DNA of 46,175 nt from Armatimonadota bacterium (GCA_023392285.1 JAEVZK010000005.1:1-46175); one strand, 5' to 3'. Counted from the stretch's first letter, positions 8,141 to 19,127 are shown. The notes: generated by a model from the letters alone, not told the origin. Numbers and translations are program-made.

Positions 8141-8898
8141 AATTCAGCATCGTCATCTGTAGTGCCGACGATGCGAAGTTCGAATCTGTGCGCGATCATC
8201 TAGAAGATCGATTCGCGTCCTTTTCAACGGAAATTTTAAGGATGCGCGATGCTGAATCCATGGCTGAAGGCTACTCGCGCGGATTAGCGGATTCCGTGGG
8301 TGAAAACGTCATCTTCTGCCACGACGACATCGAGCTACTGGAAGAGGACGCTGCGTCCTCCCTCGATGTCGCTTTGCAAGAACTGGATCTAGTGGGAATT
8401 GCCGGCACCGACTGGCTCTGCGGCCCGAAATGGATCGACGCGGGACCTCCGCACCTCTTTGGCCAAGTTGCCTACCCGAGCGTGAATGGCTTCACCGCCT
8501 GCATCTATGGAGCTCCGGCCCCCCATTTGGGAGGAATGCAAGCCCTAGACGGCGCGTTGCTCGCCTGGAGGCGGTCCGCCATCCTGCAGATCGGGTGGGA
8601 TTGTGAGCGCTTTGATGGATTTCACTTCTACGATCTGGATAGCAGTTTTCGAGCTTTCCAAGCTGGGATGCGCGTTGGAATTGCCTGTAACTTGGGATTT
8701 CTCCACCAGTCTTCCGGAACCTACGACGAGAAATGGCGAATCTATGCAGACCGATTTTTGGAGAAGCACGCTTCTTCCCTGCTCCCGACTCCGGCTATCT
8801 TGAGGTCGCAATATGCGCAGGCAGAGGTCCGCACCAAAGTCGCCGTTGCTAAGATCATGCGGCCAAAATTCTGGACATTCGAATCAGACGCGACATAG
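8137..8898 (+). CDS. Family-2-like glycosyltransferase (StrF-type domain)
   Basis: A 253-residue cytoplasmic protein with a Rossmann-like N-terminus (KFSIVICSADDAKFESVRDHL) and a clear HDDIELL motif standing where GT-A enzymes carry their metal-binding DxD. WLCGPKW, LDGALLAWRRS and the FDGFHFYDLDSSFRAFQAG segment match the streptomycin-biosynthesis StrF-like group of family 2 glycosyltransferases. LGFLHQSSG provides the late histidine. No membrane segment is seen. The gene starts with GTG inside the leuB stop (GTGA). Donor and acceptor sugars are unknown. Confidence 0.75.
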   Translation: MKFSIVICSADDAKFESVRDHLEDRFASFSTEILRMRDAESMAEGYSRGLADSVGENVIFCHDDIELLEEDAASSLDVALQELDLVGIAGTDWLCGPKWIDAGPPHLFGQVAYPSVNGFTACIYGAPAPHLGGMQALDGALLAWRRSAILQIGWDCERFDGFHFYDLDSSFRAFQAGMRVGIACNLGFLHQSSGTYDEKWRIYADRFLEKHASSLLPTPAILRSQYAQAEVRTKVAVAKIMRPKFWTFESDAT

Positions 8899-8913
8899 CC
8901 TCGTCTGATCAAC

Positions 8914-9429
8914 ATGCGGTTTTCAGTTCTCTCGCTTTTCATCGCTACAGTCACCTTTGGTTCGGCCCAAACCGTCTCGAATGGGCTGTTGCCCGCGAAG
9001 CACATCCGAACGCTGAAGCGCCTTCAAATGAGGTGGCACGTACCCTCGTATCTGCCAATCGGAACGAGGTTCAAGAACTTTCGCATCGAGGACACTAAAA
9101 GCCGGGCGCAGACATGGGGTCAGATCACCTACGATAATCCAAAGTCGCGGAGCAGCCTCACCATCCAGTTCGCTTCGGATGGCTTGGGTGACATCTTCTT
9201 CACTGACCAGAACGGCGAGACCTACGAGCCGACATCGGGAATAAGCTTTAAGGCGAAGTTCGGCGCGGGCAGGCTGGAACAGGTCAAAAACAAGTACTTA
9301 GACGAAGTGGTCATGCAGTGGATGGAGTTGCCAGGAAAGGGCTATCCGAAGTTCATCAGTGCTATCGGACGCAACATGAGCTTGGGCGAGATGAAGAAGG
9401 TGGTTGAAAGCCTTCGTCCGGTCAAATAG
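8914..9429 (+). CDS. Secreted protein, DUF4367-like
   Basis: A 171-residue protein with an N-terminal signal peptide (RFSVLSLFIATVTFGSAQ). The mature part reads HVPSYLPIGTRFKNFRIED, a mixed alpha/beta core and a closing IGRNMSLGEMKKVVESL. This Pro-x-Leu-Pro-x-Gly opening and late ESL helix resemble DUF4367-type domains that occur in exported or anti-sigma-linked proteins. The match is by eye and weak. It starts 15 nt after the glycosyltransferase stop and may be in the same transcript. Its last 8 bases overlap the convergent NTF2-like gene. Confidence 0.6.
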   Translation: MRFSVLSLFIATVTFGSAQTVSNGLLPAKHIRTLKRLQMRWHVPSYLPIGTRFKNFRIEDTKSRAQTWGQITYDNPKSRSSLTIQFASDGLGDIFFTDQNGETYEPTSGISFKAKFGAGRLEQVKNKYLDEVVMQWMELPGKGYPKFISAIGRNMSLGEMKKVVESLRPVK

Positions 9430-9796
9430 CCGCCGAATAATGGCATCTCACTTCGTAGGCTTCGCCATCCTCATTAAGAACATGCACTTCCGAGGCCAAG
9501 GTGTTTTCGACACTGATATAGTTGAGGACGATGCTGCGGATGCCGACTCCTACTTTATGGAGCTGAAAACGGGTGTGTGGGTATGCGTCCATCCCCTTCT
9601 GAAAATATAGTCGCAGATTCTCCCTTCCAACGAGGAGTCCGCTAGGATCGCCGGTTAGCTTCTCAACGAAGGGCGAGTAGAAGTGTACGTCCTCCGTGTA
9701 ATGGGCGACCAAAGACTCGGCGTCATGGTTATTCCAAGCTTCAATCCATTTTCGCGCATACTCATCTGCTGTTCGGTGATCCACTCCTAAAAGCAT
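9422..9796 (-). CDS. SnoaL/NTF2-like protein
   Basis: A 124-residue cone-fold protein. The opening helix ARKWIEAWNNHDAESLVAHYTEDVHFYSP is characteristic of SnoaL-like NTF2-superfamily polypeptides, and the later GRENLRLYFQKGMDAYPHTRF and VLNEDGEAYEVRCHY strands fit the same fold. Members include isomerases, small hydrolases and non-catalytic ligand binders, so no reaction can be named. The gene is divergent from trmFO across 23 nt; a TATTGT/ACAATA sequence near 9810 could serve as the -10 on both strands. Confidence 0.75.
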   Translation of the reverse strand: MLLGVDHRTADEYARKWIEAWNNHDAESLVAHYTEDVHFYSPFVEKLTGDPSGLLVGRENLRLYFQKGMDAYPHTRFQLHKVGVGIRSIVLNYISVENTLASEVHVLNEDGEAYEVRCHYSAAI

Positions 9797-9819
9797 AGCC
9801 CAGCAGTCACAATAGATGC

Positions 9820-11205
9820 GTGTTCACAGTGGTTGGAGCGGGCTTCGCCGGGGTGGAAGCGGCTTGGGCGATTGCTGCGCAGGGCGAACAGGTCGAGCTG
9901 TTCGAAATGCGCCCGGTGCAGATGACGCCTGCACACACCACCGGCTACTTTGCGGAGCTCGTTTGCTCCAATTCGCTCAAATCGAAGCTACCAACGTCGC
10001 CTGCCGGTCAACTGAAGGCAGAGATGCGCGAACTCGGATCGATTGTCCTGGAAACCGCTCTTGCGCATGAAGTTCCTGCCGGCGAGGCCCTAGGAGTTGA
10101 TCGCGATGCTTTCGGGCGCGCAATCACGCAGAAACTAGAGCAGCATCCTCTGATCCACGTGAGACGGGAGTCCTTTTCCCCAGACATGGCGAGCGAGCGC
10201 ATCGGCCGGGGGGAAATGGTGATTCTGGCAACCGGCCCCCTCACGACCGACGATCTCGCCACTTGGCTTGCCCAAATCACTGGCAGGAGTCACCTGTACT
10301 TCTATGATGCGGTTTCGCCCACTGTCGATGCTTCGTCTCTCGATCGCTCCATCGTCTTCGCAGAATCACGATACGGAAAAGGCGAAGGTGACGACTACCT
10401 GAATTGTCCTTTTGACCGGGAAAGTTACGAACGCTTTGTGAAAGCTCTGGTCGAAGCCGAGAGAGCACCTATTCACGCCTTTGAAGCCGGAGGCAAACGG
10501 GACGCGGCGGAGGTTGAGCAAGAGGAGCTTTTCATCGAGAAGATCAAGTATTTCGCGGGCTGCACTCCCATCGAAGCGATCGCAGAAAAGGGGGCGCGCT
10601 CGTTAGCGTTTGGGAACTTTAAGCCGGTCGGCCTTACCGACCCTCGCACCGGCCGCCGACCGTGGGCGGCTCTCCAGCTTCGGCCGGAAAATCGCGAAAA
10701 GAGTCTGTACTCGCTCGTCGCCTGTCAAACGCGGTTGAAGTGGGGAGAACAGCGCCGGGTCTTCAGGATGGTTCCGGGATTGGAGCATGCCGAATTTGTC
10801 CGTTACGGAGTGATCCACCGAAACACCTATATCGAAGCACCCAAAGTTCTTGAGCCTTGGCTTGAGATGCGCGACGTGCCGGGCCTTTTTCTTGCTGGCC
10901 AGCTAACCGGTGTCGAAGGCTACGTTGAATCCGCCGCTATAGGAATTTACGCGGGTCTCGCAGCGCTTCGCCGAAAGCGCGGTCTCGACCCGAGCGTGCC
11001 TGAACGGCATTCCGCCTACGGCTCTTTGATCGCTCATCTACAGGACGAGACTCCTCGAGAATTCTCGCCCATGAACATTAATTGGGGTCTGTTTCCGCAG
11101 CCTGATTTGGAAACCCGCGATAAAGGCCTGCGCAGAAGCATGCAACTTGAAGCTGCCCGGGCTAGTTTCAATCGATGGAAACAGCAATTGCTGGTCCTTG
11201 GCTAA
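9820..11205 (+). CDS. trmFO: Folate/FAD-dependent tRNA (uracil-5)-methyltransferase TrmFO
   Basis: Makes ribothymidine at position 54 of tRNA using methylene-tetrahydrofolate and FAD. The dinucleotide-binding GAGFAGVEAAWAIA is followed by VELFEMRPVQMTPAHTTGYFAELVCSNSLKS, a TrmFO hallmark that includes the conserved cysteine. DYLNCPFDRESYERF, a late GLFLAGQLTGVEGYVESAAIG and FSPMNINWGLFP are also diagnostic. Length of 461 fits. GTG at 9820 is taken as start because it is directly followed by the FAD-binding strand; no ribosome site is visible. The stop overlaps the convergent TauE-like gene by 3 nt. Confidence 0.96.
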   Translation: MFTVVGAGFAGVEAAWAIAAQGEQVELFEMRPVQMTPAHTTGYFAELVCSNSLKSKLPTSPAGQLKAEMRELGSIVLETALAHEVPAGEALGVDRDAFGRAITQKLEQHPLIHVRRESFSPDMASERIGRGEMVILATGPLTTDDLATWLAQITGRSHLYFYDAVSPTVDASSLDRSIVFAESRYGKGEGDDYLNCPFDRESYERFVKALVEAERAPIHAFEAGGKRDAAEVEQEELFIEKIKYFAGCTPIEAIAEKGARSLAFGNFKPVGLTDPRTGRRPWAALQLRPENREKSLYSLVACQTRLKWGEQRRVFRMVPGLEHAEFVRYGVIHRNTYIEAPKVLEPWLEMRDVPGLFLAGQLTGVEGYVESAAIGIYAGLAALRRKRGLDPSVPERHSAYGSLIAHLQDETPREFSPMNINWGLFPQPDLETRDKGLRRSMQLEAARASFNRWKQQLLVLG

Positions 11206-11618
11206 GGACTTGGCTGCTCGATGTTCGGCGATGGTTTCGCGGGATTGCTTTTGGGCGACGACTTCTTGAAAAATAGCTGAATCGCCACAAAAAATATGAA
11301 CACGGCAAAGATTCTGCGCATCGTCGCTTCGCTGAGGTGAAGCGCCAGCTGAGAACCGCCTAGGGCACCGAAAAAGAAGCCTAGTGCCACCCACAGCCCG
11401 GTCACCACGTGGATTTGTCCAGCTCGCCAATAGCTCCATACAGCCAGCAACCCGATCGGAAGAAGCAAGATAAGGAGTGATGTGCCTTGAGCTTCTTTCT
11501 GAGTCATTTGTAGAAAATAGATGCAGCTTGGCACGATGATGATGCCCCCGCCGACTCCGAACAATCCCCCAAACATTCCTGCACAGAGCCCGATCACGAT
11601 CGGTATTAAAATCGCCAT
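11202..11618 (-). CDS. Half-size TauE/SafE family permease
   Basis: A 138-residue membrane protein with four likely helices. It carries one copy of the family motif (GLCAGMFGGLFGVGGGIIIVP) and ends in a hydrophilic proline/serine/lysine tail. Full-size TauE/SafE proteins are about 250 residues built from two such halves, so this one would need to dimerise or pair with another half. I chose the ATG at 11618, with TACTCT 6 nt upstream, over an upstream start at 11642. Substrates in the family are sulfite, sulfonates and other organic anions. A full-size member is encoded divergently next door. Confidence 0.75.
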   Translation of the reverse strand: MAILIPIVIGLCAGMFGGLFGVGGGIIIVPSCIYFLQMTQKEAQGTSLLILLLPIGLLAVWSYWRAGQIHVVTGLWVALGFFFGALGGSQLALHLSEATMRRIFAVFIFFVAIQLFFKKSSPKSNPAKPSPNIEQPSP

Positions 11619-11624
11619 AACGCA

Positions 11625-11630
11625 AGAGTA
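11625..11630 (-). promoter_or_regulatory. TANNNT -10 element, leaderless-type start
   Basis: TACTCT on the minus strand ends 6 nt before the ATG at 11618; no Shine-Dalgarno is present. Confidence 0.45.
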
Positions 11631-11738
11631 ACCGTTTTGCAAGCTATCTGACAGAGCGTCAGGTCAAAAGATCGGCGGTATGCTCTGCCTTGTTATTGGC
11701 AGAAGTGAGCCGAAAACTACAGGAGAACGGAAAGAACT

Positions 11739-12512
11739 TTGCACTTTTCAATCGGCGTTTTCCTCATTGGACTTTTCGTCGGTTATGTAAGCGGATTGTT
11801 CGGCAAAGGTGGCAGCGCCATTGCCACCCCGCTTCTTCAACTGATTGGCGTCCCGCCATTCTTCGCGATTGTGTCGCCCCTTCCGGCGACGATTCCGGGC
11901 ACCCTCGTCGCCTCGATCGCTTACTTCAAATCGGGCTTTTACGACAAAGGCGTCGTCCTCTGTGGCATCCTAGCTGGCGTTCCCTCTACTGTACTGGGGG
12001 CATGGCTGAGCAAATTCATCAAGGGAGGCCCCTTGCTCATCGCGAGCAACCTCATCTTGATTGGTCTTGGTATTTCTTTTTTGCTTCACAAGCAACCTGA
12101 ACCCGTGAACGGTCCCGAGCAAACGGAGCGGAAGCCAGCAAATCAAAAGCTTGCCATCGCAGTTGCGATCTTCGTCGGTCTTATCTCGGGCATGCTCGCC
12201 AACTCAGGAGGCTTTCTGCTTGCGCCGCTCTACAACAAGATTTTGAAGCTGCCGCTAAAATCGGCCTTCGCGTGCTCGCTACTCGTCTCTGCGGCTCTGG
12301 CACTGCCGGGAACACTCGTTCATGTCTTACTTGGGCATGTCGACTGGAGCCTTGTGCTCACTTTCGGATTGGGCTCCGTACCGCTCGCCTATCTTGGCGC
12401 TCGCACTTCCATTCGAATGACAGTGGAGCGCCTGGAACTAGCGTTTGGCTTCATGCTCGTTTTGATCGGATTGTGGGCAACTGTCGAGGCCGCATACCAC
12501 TTCACCGGATAA
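11739..12512 (+). CDS. Full-size TauE/SafE family anion permease
   Basis: A 257-residue inner-membrane protein with about eight hydrophobic helices and two copies of the family half-motif: GYVSGLFGKGGSAIATPLLQ in the first half and GLISGMLANSGGFLLAPLY in the second. It is probably an exporter or importer of sulfite, sulfonate or another small anion. The start is a TTG that directly precedes the first helix; a GGAAAG stretch upstream is a poor ribosome site, so the start is uncertain. It is divergent from the half-size paralogue at 11202-11618. Confidence 0.82.
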   Translation: MHFSIGVFLIGLFVGYVSGLFGKGGSAIATPLLQLIGVPPFFAIVSPLPATIPGTLVASIAYFKSGFYDKGVVLCGILAGVPSTVLGAWLSKFIKGGPLLIASNLILIGLGISFLLHKQPEPVNGPEQTERKPANQKLAIAVAIFVGLISGMLANSGGFLLAPLYNKILKLPLKSAFACSLLVSAALALPGTLVHVLLGHVDWSLVLTFGLGSVPLAYLGARTSIRMTVERLELAFGFMLVLIGLWATVEAAYHFTG

Positions 12513-12527
12513 GAGCAGAACCGACCG

Positions 12528-13556
12528 CTACTTCTTGTCGAAAACGCGATTGAGATAGTTTGCCAGCCTAAGACCTCCGAGGACCACTTGCCGCTTGACG
12601 ATTTCGATCTGGCGAGCCTGGTACTCCGGTGTGGGCTTGGATTCCTGCTTAATACCCGGGTAAACGTCGGCCTTCGCGATGTTCCAGCCTTCCTCTACCC
12701 ACGCCACTGGCTCAAGGTTGGAGGAGAGGAGGGGATCGATTTTGGGTTCCAGTTCTGCGATCCAGGCTGCTGAAATAACGGCGGGGTCGGTATCTAACCC
12801 GCTCGTGAATTGCTTGTCAGCCAAGATGGCGTGATCGACTCCCGAATCCCAATAGCTGTGGAGATTGATCTTATCTTTCCCATTGGGCCGAGTAATGCCG
12901 AGGCGAATCCCATTTCCACCTTCGTCTCCATCGGGACCAACGTCAAAGTTGCTCACGCAGTGAAGGGGCTGGTGGAGATCGCCGAATATGTGTTCAATCC
13001 AATACAGGCTGTACACCTCATCCAACTTGTTTGGTGCCCGTTTTTCGGACTCCTGCTCAAGCAGATACTTCTGCAGGTCAAGAGCGCGGATGGCGTTAGA
13101 CTCACGAGCAGGCTTTGGCTTGTTGCTCCCAGTCGCGATGGGCATGTCGTAGTAATGCCAGGTTTTGCAACGGACCTCCTCATGAGGATCACCCTCTTTA
13201 GGAATATTGATCCCAGGCGAATCGATATTGTCCTTGGTTATCCGCTCCTCAAAGAGCTTGCTCTTTCCATATTTCTGGGAATCGGCCCACGTAGCAGCAT
13301 TGTCAAAAACGGGCCGCACCACCTTTTCGAGATACTCCTCGCTGTAATCTCCAGAAGGAACGGCAAAGACAATGTCGCGCCCGCGATCGGTCACTGTGTC
13401 GCCGGCAAGAAGGATTCTCGCAATTGCCTGCTTTGATTTCGGTGTGAGCTTTGACCAGGCGATGTCGGCGACCTGCCGATGACCGATCGCATTCCATGCG
13501 AATGCAGATGAGCCGAGAGTGGTGGCCGCGAGGAGGGCAAAAAGAGGTCGAATCAT
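12528..13556 (-). CDS. Secreted S1/P1-type nuclease
   Basis: Zinc-dependent single-strand nuclease and 3'-nucleotidase family. A signal peptide (IRPLFALLAATTLGSSAFA) is cut to expose Trp21, whose amino and carbonyl groups normally bind zinc; GH (25-26) follows, as in the family WxxxGHxxVA start. Further ligands are visible in KTWHYYDMP, IFGDLHQPLHC and INLHSYWDSGVDHAI. The 342-residue length is slightly above the typical 270-300, with a longer C-terminal helical tail. It would degrade extracellular or periplasmic RNA and DNA for phosphate or nucleosides. It lies convergent to the TauE gene and downstream of the zinc-ribbon protein. Confidence 0.9.
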   Translation of the reverse strand: MIRPLFALLAATTLGSSAFAWNAIGHRQVADIAWSKLTPKSKQAIARILLAGDTVTDRGRDIVFAVPSGDYSEEYLEKVVRPVFDNAATWADSQKYGKSKLFEERITKDNIDSPGINIPKEGDPHEEVRCKTWHYYDMPIATGSNKPKPARESNAIRALDLQKYLLEQESEKRAPNKLDEVYSLYWIEHIFGDLHQPLHCVSNFDVGPDGDEGGNGIRLGITRPNGKDKINLHSYWDSGVDHAILADKQFTSGLDTDPAVISAAWIAELEPKIDPLLSSNLEPVAWVEEGWNIAKADVYPGIKQESKPTPEYQARQIEIVKRQVVLGGLRLANYLNRVFDKK

Positions 13557-13562
13557 TCCTTA

Positions 13563-13568
13563 AGGATA
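13563..13568 (-). promoter_or_regulatory. TANNNT -10 element, leaderless-type start
   Basis: TATCCT on the minus strand ends 6 nt before the ATG of the S1/P1 nuclease at 13556. Confidence 0.45.
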
Positions 13569-13607
13569 CCAATTGGAATGCCTCCTGGGGATCGTTACCC
13601 TTGCCGC

Positions 13608-14135
13608 CTAAATATTCGGGGAACGGGTTTGGGTTTCGCCGATCAGAAAGATTGCAAAGGCGGCTGCGGCAATGTCGATTACCTGAAGAATAACCATCAC
13701 GAGGCCAAGAACACCCGCGAAGAGGGTTCCCAGCACCGCGCCAGCCAGGCCGAAGAGGCCAAAAATAATCTTCAGTCCCGCAAGGAAATTTGCAACTCCG
13801 CGAGCGACTTCCAGGTGAAGAACTAATCCAAGTCCAACCAGGAAAGTGAACAAGCCGATCGCGATGCCAAGGTACGAGAACAAGGCGAAAGCGCCTAGAT
13901 CCACCTTGCTCGGATGCATCAAGGGATACACTCCTTGACCAATCGCAAGCATCCCGTTGATCATCCAATACGCGGCCAGGGCGTAGTAAGCGGGCCAAAT
14001 CCAGCCGGATTTATCAATTTTCTTGGCGGACACCACTGTTATTGGGCGAGCCACCTTCTTGACATCCGTACCGCAGAACTGACACTTTTGCGCCCAGTCT
14101 GGGAGGGAATTATTGCACTTCGGGCACGAAATCAC
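13608..14135 (-). CDS. Zinc-ribbon membrane protein
   Basis: A 175-residue protein that begins with a zinc ribbon (CPKC at residues 4-7 and CQFC in the 17-20 region), followed by four probable membrane helices: WPAYYALAAYWMINGMLAI, a second around LGAFALFSYLGIAIGLFTFL, a third in GVANFLAGLKIIFGLFG and a fourth in VLGLVMVILQVIDIAAAAF. The start is a GTG; TAGACT lies 9 nt upstream and there is no ribosome site. Proteins of this layout are common and functionally unassigned. It is upstream of the nuclease gene on the same strand, 51 nt apart. Confidence 0.65.
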   Translation of the reverse strand: MISCPKCNNSLPDWAQKCQFCGTDVKKVARPITVVSAKKIDKSGWIWPAYYALAAYWMINGMLAIGQGVYPLMHPSKVDLGAFALFSYLGIAIGLFTFLVGLGLVLHLEVARGVANFLAGLKIIFGLFGLAGAVLGTLFAGVLGLVMVILQVIDIAAAAFAIFLIGETQTRSPNI

Positions 14136-14245
14136 GATGGAAGTAGTCTATCACGAGTCGTGTGTTTGTCTTTCGATATCGACGTAAGGCTGTATCAGTT
14201 TTGAAGAGCATCGATCTCAAAGAGTAGCGAAGATGCTGTCCAAAT

Positions 14246-14274
14246 GAAAAAGCCTCACCGAAGTGAGGCTTTTC
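14246..14274 (-). terminator. Terminator of the 23S-5S unit
   Basis: On the minus strand AGCCTCAC and GTGAGGCT form an 8-bp stem with a TTCG tetraloop, followed by TTTTTC. The A-run on the other side makes it usable in both directions. It lies 12 nt beyond the 5S 3' end. Confidence 0.85.
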
Positions 14275-14286
14275 TAAAGGTTATCT

Positions 14287-14404
14287 ATCCGGGCAACGCG
14301 CTTATCTCCCAGGACCCTGCGGACCAAGTACTTCCGCCGCTGAGGAGCTTAACTGCCGTGTTCGGGATGGGAACGGGTGTTTCCTCCTCGCTATGGCCAC
14401 CCGA
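14287..14404 (-). rRNA. rrf: 5S ribosomal RNA
   Basis: Read on the minus strand it begins GGGTGGCCATAGCGAGGAGG, contains the conserved CACCCGTTCCCATCCCGAAC loop and ends in a strand that pairs with the 5' end (helix I). Ends are placed by that pairing and may be off by a few bases. It follows the 23S gene by about 90 nt. Confidence 0.93.
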
Positions 14405-14473
14405 ATAGAAATCGAGCAGCGCCAAAGCGCTTTGAAAGTTGCACAATTCAGAGATTCCGTAGCTAAACAATCT

Positions 14474-14495
14474 ATATCGAGCACTCGATAAAGCC
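14474..14495 (-). other. 23S precursor processing stem, 3' arm
   Basis: This 22-nt segment just after the 23S 3' end is complementary to 17503-17524 just before the 5' end, with one mismatch. It would pair the two ends of the precursor as an RNase III-type substrate. Confidence 0.75.
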
Positions 14496-14497
14496 TA

Positions 14498-17500
<3,003 letters not shown>

Positions 17501-17502
17501 TT

Positions 17503-17524
17503 GGCTTTATCGAGTGTTCGATAT
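17503..17524 (-). other. 23S precursor processing stem, 5' arm
   Basis: GGCTTTATCGAGTGTTCGAT plus AT on the plus strand, complementary with a single mismatch to 14474-14495. Its position directly outside the mature 5' end fits a processing stem that brackets 23S alone. Confidence 0.75.
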
Positions 17525-17559
17525 AAATTGCTTTTCTACGTTATCTCTTCTCTATGCAA

Positions 17560-17571
17560 CTGTCAAAGAAC
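17560..17571 (-). promoter_or_regulatory. boxA-like antitermination site (or second promoter -35)
   Basis: Minus strand reads GTTCTTTGACAG within the rRNA leader, close to the boxA sequence bound by NusB-NusE. The TTGACA inside it also stands 17 nt before TAACGT, so it could instead be the -35 of a second promoter. Confidence 0.5.
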
Positions 17572-17614
17572 TCTTTCGCTGTCCACTGGCTGTTCAGTCC
17601 AGCGGCAAGAGAAA

Positions 17615-17643
17615 ATGATACCAGCGGGAACCATGGGTGTCAA
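17615..17643 (-). promoter_or_regulatory. Strong sigma-70 promoter of the 23S-5S unit
   Basis: On the minus strand, TTGACA (17638-17643) and TATCAT (17615-17620) are separated by exactly 17 bases. Initiation near 17608 would give a leader of about 100 nt before 23S. This is the best canonical promoter I see in the window. Confidence 0.85.
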
Positions 17644-17762
17644 CCCTTTCCCGAAATTTCTCCGAAAATTGTTTCCGATCTATCTTTAGGACCGGCACTC
17701 TTAGAGCTATCGGCATCTCGGAAGACATTTCTTAGGCTCAACTGGTGACTTTACCTGCACAA

Positions 17763-18236
17763 CTAGTGCATCACCGGATCGCCAAGAAGAAGCTGAATCT
17801 GGTTGATCTGGCCGAGGTGATAAACCATGTTCCAATAGTGAAGCGCCAGCACATCTGCCATCGTGCTGGAACCGCTGCCAAAAGGAAGCGTCACCTCGTC
17901 CTCGAGCTTTCCTTCGGGAAACGCCAGTATCGCCTGACACAACTGTCCCGTCGATTGCCGCGCTTCTTCAACACATTCCCTCACCGCTTGCAGCTTTTTC
18001 CGAAACTTGGTGTGCTCCTTGCGAGTTTCGTCGTTGAACACCGGAACTAAACCCGACTCGATGACCGGAATGAACCATGTGGCGGAGGTGGCGATTTCCT
18101 GCATTTGATGCAGGGTTGATCGCGCGTGCGCGCCTGGAGCCCAATCGGATTTGCTCTCCGGCACTGCTTCTGCGGCCCTACAGATGTCATCGAGAGCCTT
18201 CTGGGTTAGCTTTACAATCTGGTCCTGGTAACGCAT
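17763..18236 (-). CDS. DinB-like four-helix protein
   Basis: A 157-residue four-helix bundle of the DinB/YfiT metal-binding superfamily. Visible features are RSTLHQMQEIATSATWFIP, with the first histidine, and the closing LALHYWNMVYHLGQINQIQLLLGD, with the HxxxxxxH pair that usually completes a metal site. Some relatives are thiol-dependent S-transferases, others have no known role. I chose the ATG at 18236, which gives a family-like N-terminus (MRYQDQIVKLTQKALDDI); a TTG at 18320, directly after the transaldolase stop, would add 28 basic residues. It follows tal on the same strand and may be co-transcribed. Confidence 0.72.
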   Translation of the reverse strand: MRYQDQIVKLTQKALDDICRAAEAVPESKSDWAPGAHARSTLHQMQEIATSATWFIPVIESGLVPVFNDETRKEHTKFRKKLQAVRECVEEARQSTGQLCQAILAFPEGKLEDEVTLPFGSGSSTMADVLALHYWNMVYHLGQINQIQLLLGDPVMH

Positions 18237-18321
18237 GATGGAGGGTGGTCCTGGGTTGACAGTCTTGACCTTCTTTCTCGTTTGACGGGAAAGGGAAACG
18301 TGTGTCTCGCTAGCCGTCAAC

Positions 18322-18978
18322 TCAGAAGATGCTCAGGCCGGCCTTTTTCCAGTCATCCAAGAACCGCGTCAGCCCACTGTCAGTCAAGGGATGCTTAAAC
18401 AGCATTTGCATGATCTTGAACGGCATAGTCGCAATGTGCGCACCCGCGTTGATCGCTTGAACGACGTGAAGTGGATGGCGAACGCTGGCGACAAGCACTT
18501 CCGAATCGTAGCCGTATGTATTGACCATCTCTACGGTCTCGGCCACCGCCACCATTCCATCACCGCTGATGTCATCCACGCGGCCAACAAAGTTGCTAAT
18601 AAAAGTGGCTCCAGCCTTGGCAGCAAGTAGAGCTTGCGAGACCGTGAACACGAGCGTCACGTTCGTTTTGACGCCCCTGTCACTCAGCGTCTTCACCAGC
18701 GATACGCCGGGTTCGATCAAGGGCACTTTCACCACGATGTTCGGATGCCAACTGGAGATTTCAGTTGCCTCTTTAAGCATGGTCTCGTAGTCGGTCGCAA
18801 CGACTTCTGCGCTGATTTCTCCGTTAGGCACGAGCTCGCAGATTTTAAGAACAGTTTCTTTGAAGCCCTTGCCGCTCTTGGCGATCAAAGACGGATTGGT
18901 CGTGACCCCATCCAGGATTCCCCAATCAGCAGCTTGCTTGACTTCATTGACGTCGCCGGTATCGACAAATAGCTTCAT
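18322..18978 (-). CDS. tal: Transaldolase (short TalC/FSA-like type)
   Basis: A 218-residue class I aldolase of the short transaldolase group, which transfers dihydroxyacetone in the pentose phosphate pathway; some close relatives are fructose-6-phosphate aldolases. It opens MKLFVDTGDVNEVKQAADWGILDGVTTNPS, and the Schiff-base lysine is in IVVKVPLI. TNVTLVFTVSQALLAAKAGATFISNFVGRVDD and VASVRHPLHV complete the pattern. TAAACT stands 6 nt before the ATG. Downstream lies the DinB-like gene; the CAU tRNA and glyQ are upstream on the same strand. Confidence 0.93.
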   Translation of the reverse strand: MKLFVDTGDVNEVKQAADWGILDGVTTNPSLIAKSGKGFKETVLKICELVPNGEISAEVVATDYETMLKEATEISSWHPNIVVKVPLIEPGVSLVKTLSDRGVKTNVTLVFTVSQALLAAKAGATFISNFVGRVDDISGDGMVAVAETVEMVNTYGYDSEVLVASVRHPLHVVQAINAGAHIATMPFKIMQMLFKHPLTDSGLTRFLDDWKKAGLSIF

Positions 18979-18984
18979 AGCAGG

Positions 18985-18990
18985 AGTTTA
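18985..18990 (-). promoter_or_regulatory. TANNNT -10 element, leaderless-type start
   Basis: TAAACT on the minus strand ends 6 nt before the tal ATG at 18978. Confidence 0.45.
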
Positions 18991-19023
18991 CTATTAGTCG
19001 CTCAGCAGTTGGCGATTAAGGAG

Positions 19024-19099
19024 TGGTGGGCCCGGTGGGGATCGAACCCACGACCCAGCGGTTATGAGCCGCTTGCTCTAACCCCTGAGCTACAGGCCC
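19024..19099 (-). tRNA. tRNA with CAU anticodon (Ile2 or elongator Met)
   Basis: A 76-nt cloverleaf with encoded CCA. The acceptor stem GGGCCTG pairs with CGGGCCC, the D arm is GCTCAGGGGTTAGAGC, the anticodon stem-loop is AGCGGCTCATAACCGCT and the T arm is GTGGGTTCGATCCCCAC. The CAT anticodon and the body resemble tRNA-Ile2, whose C34 is changed to lysidine by TilS, but elongator tRNA-Met is equally compatible by eye. The acceptor does not look like an initiator. Confidence 0.93.
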
Positions 19100-19127
19100 A
19101 CTCGAAGCAAATAGGGTACCCGTCGAA

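Noticed and set aside
12810..13436. 208-residue open frame on the plus strand inside the S1/P1 nuclease gene
   Set aside because: The minus-strand nuclease has a signal peptide and all zinc-site motifs; the plus frame has no recognisable features or start signals.
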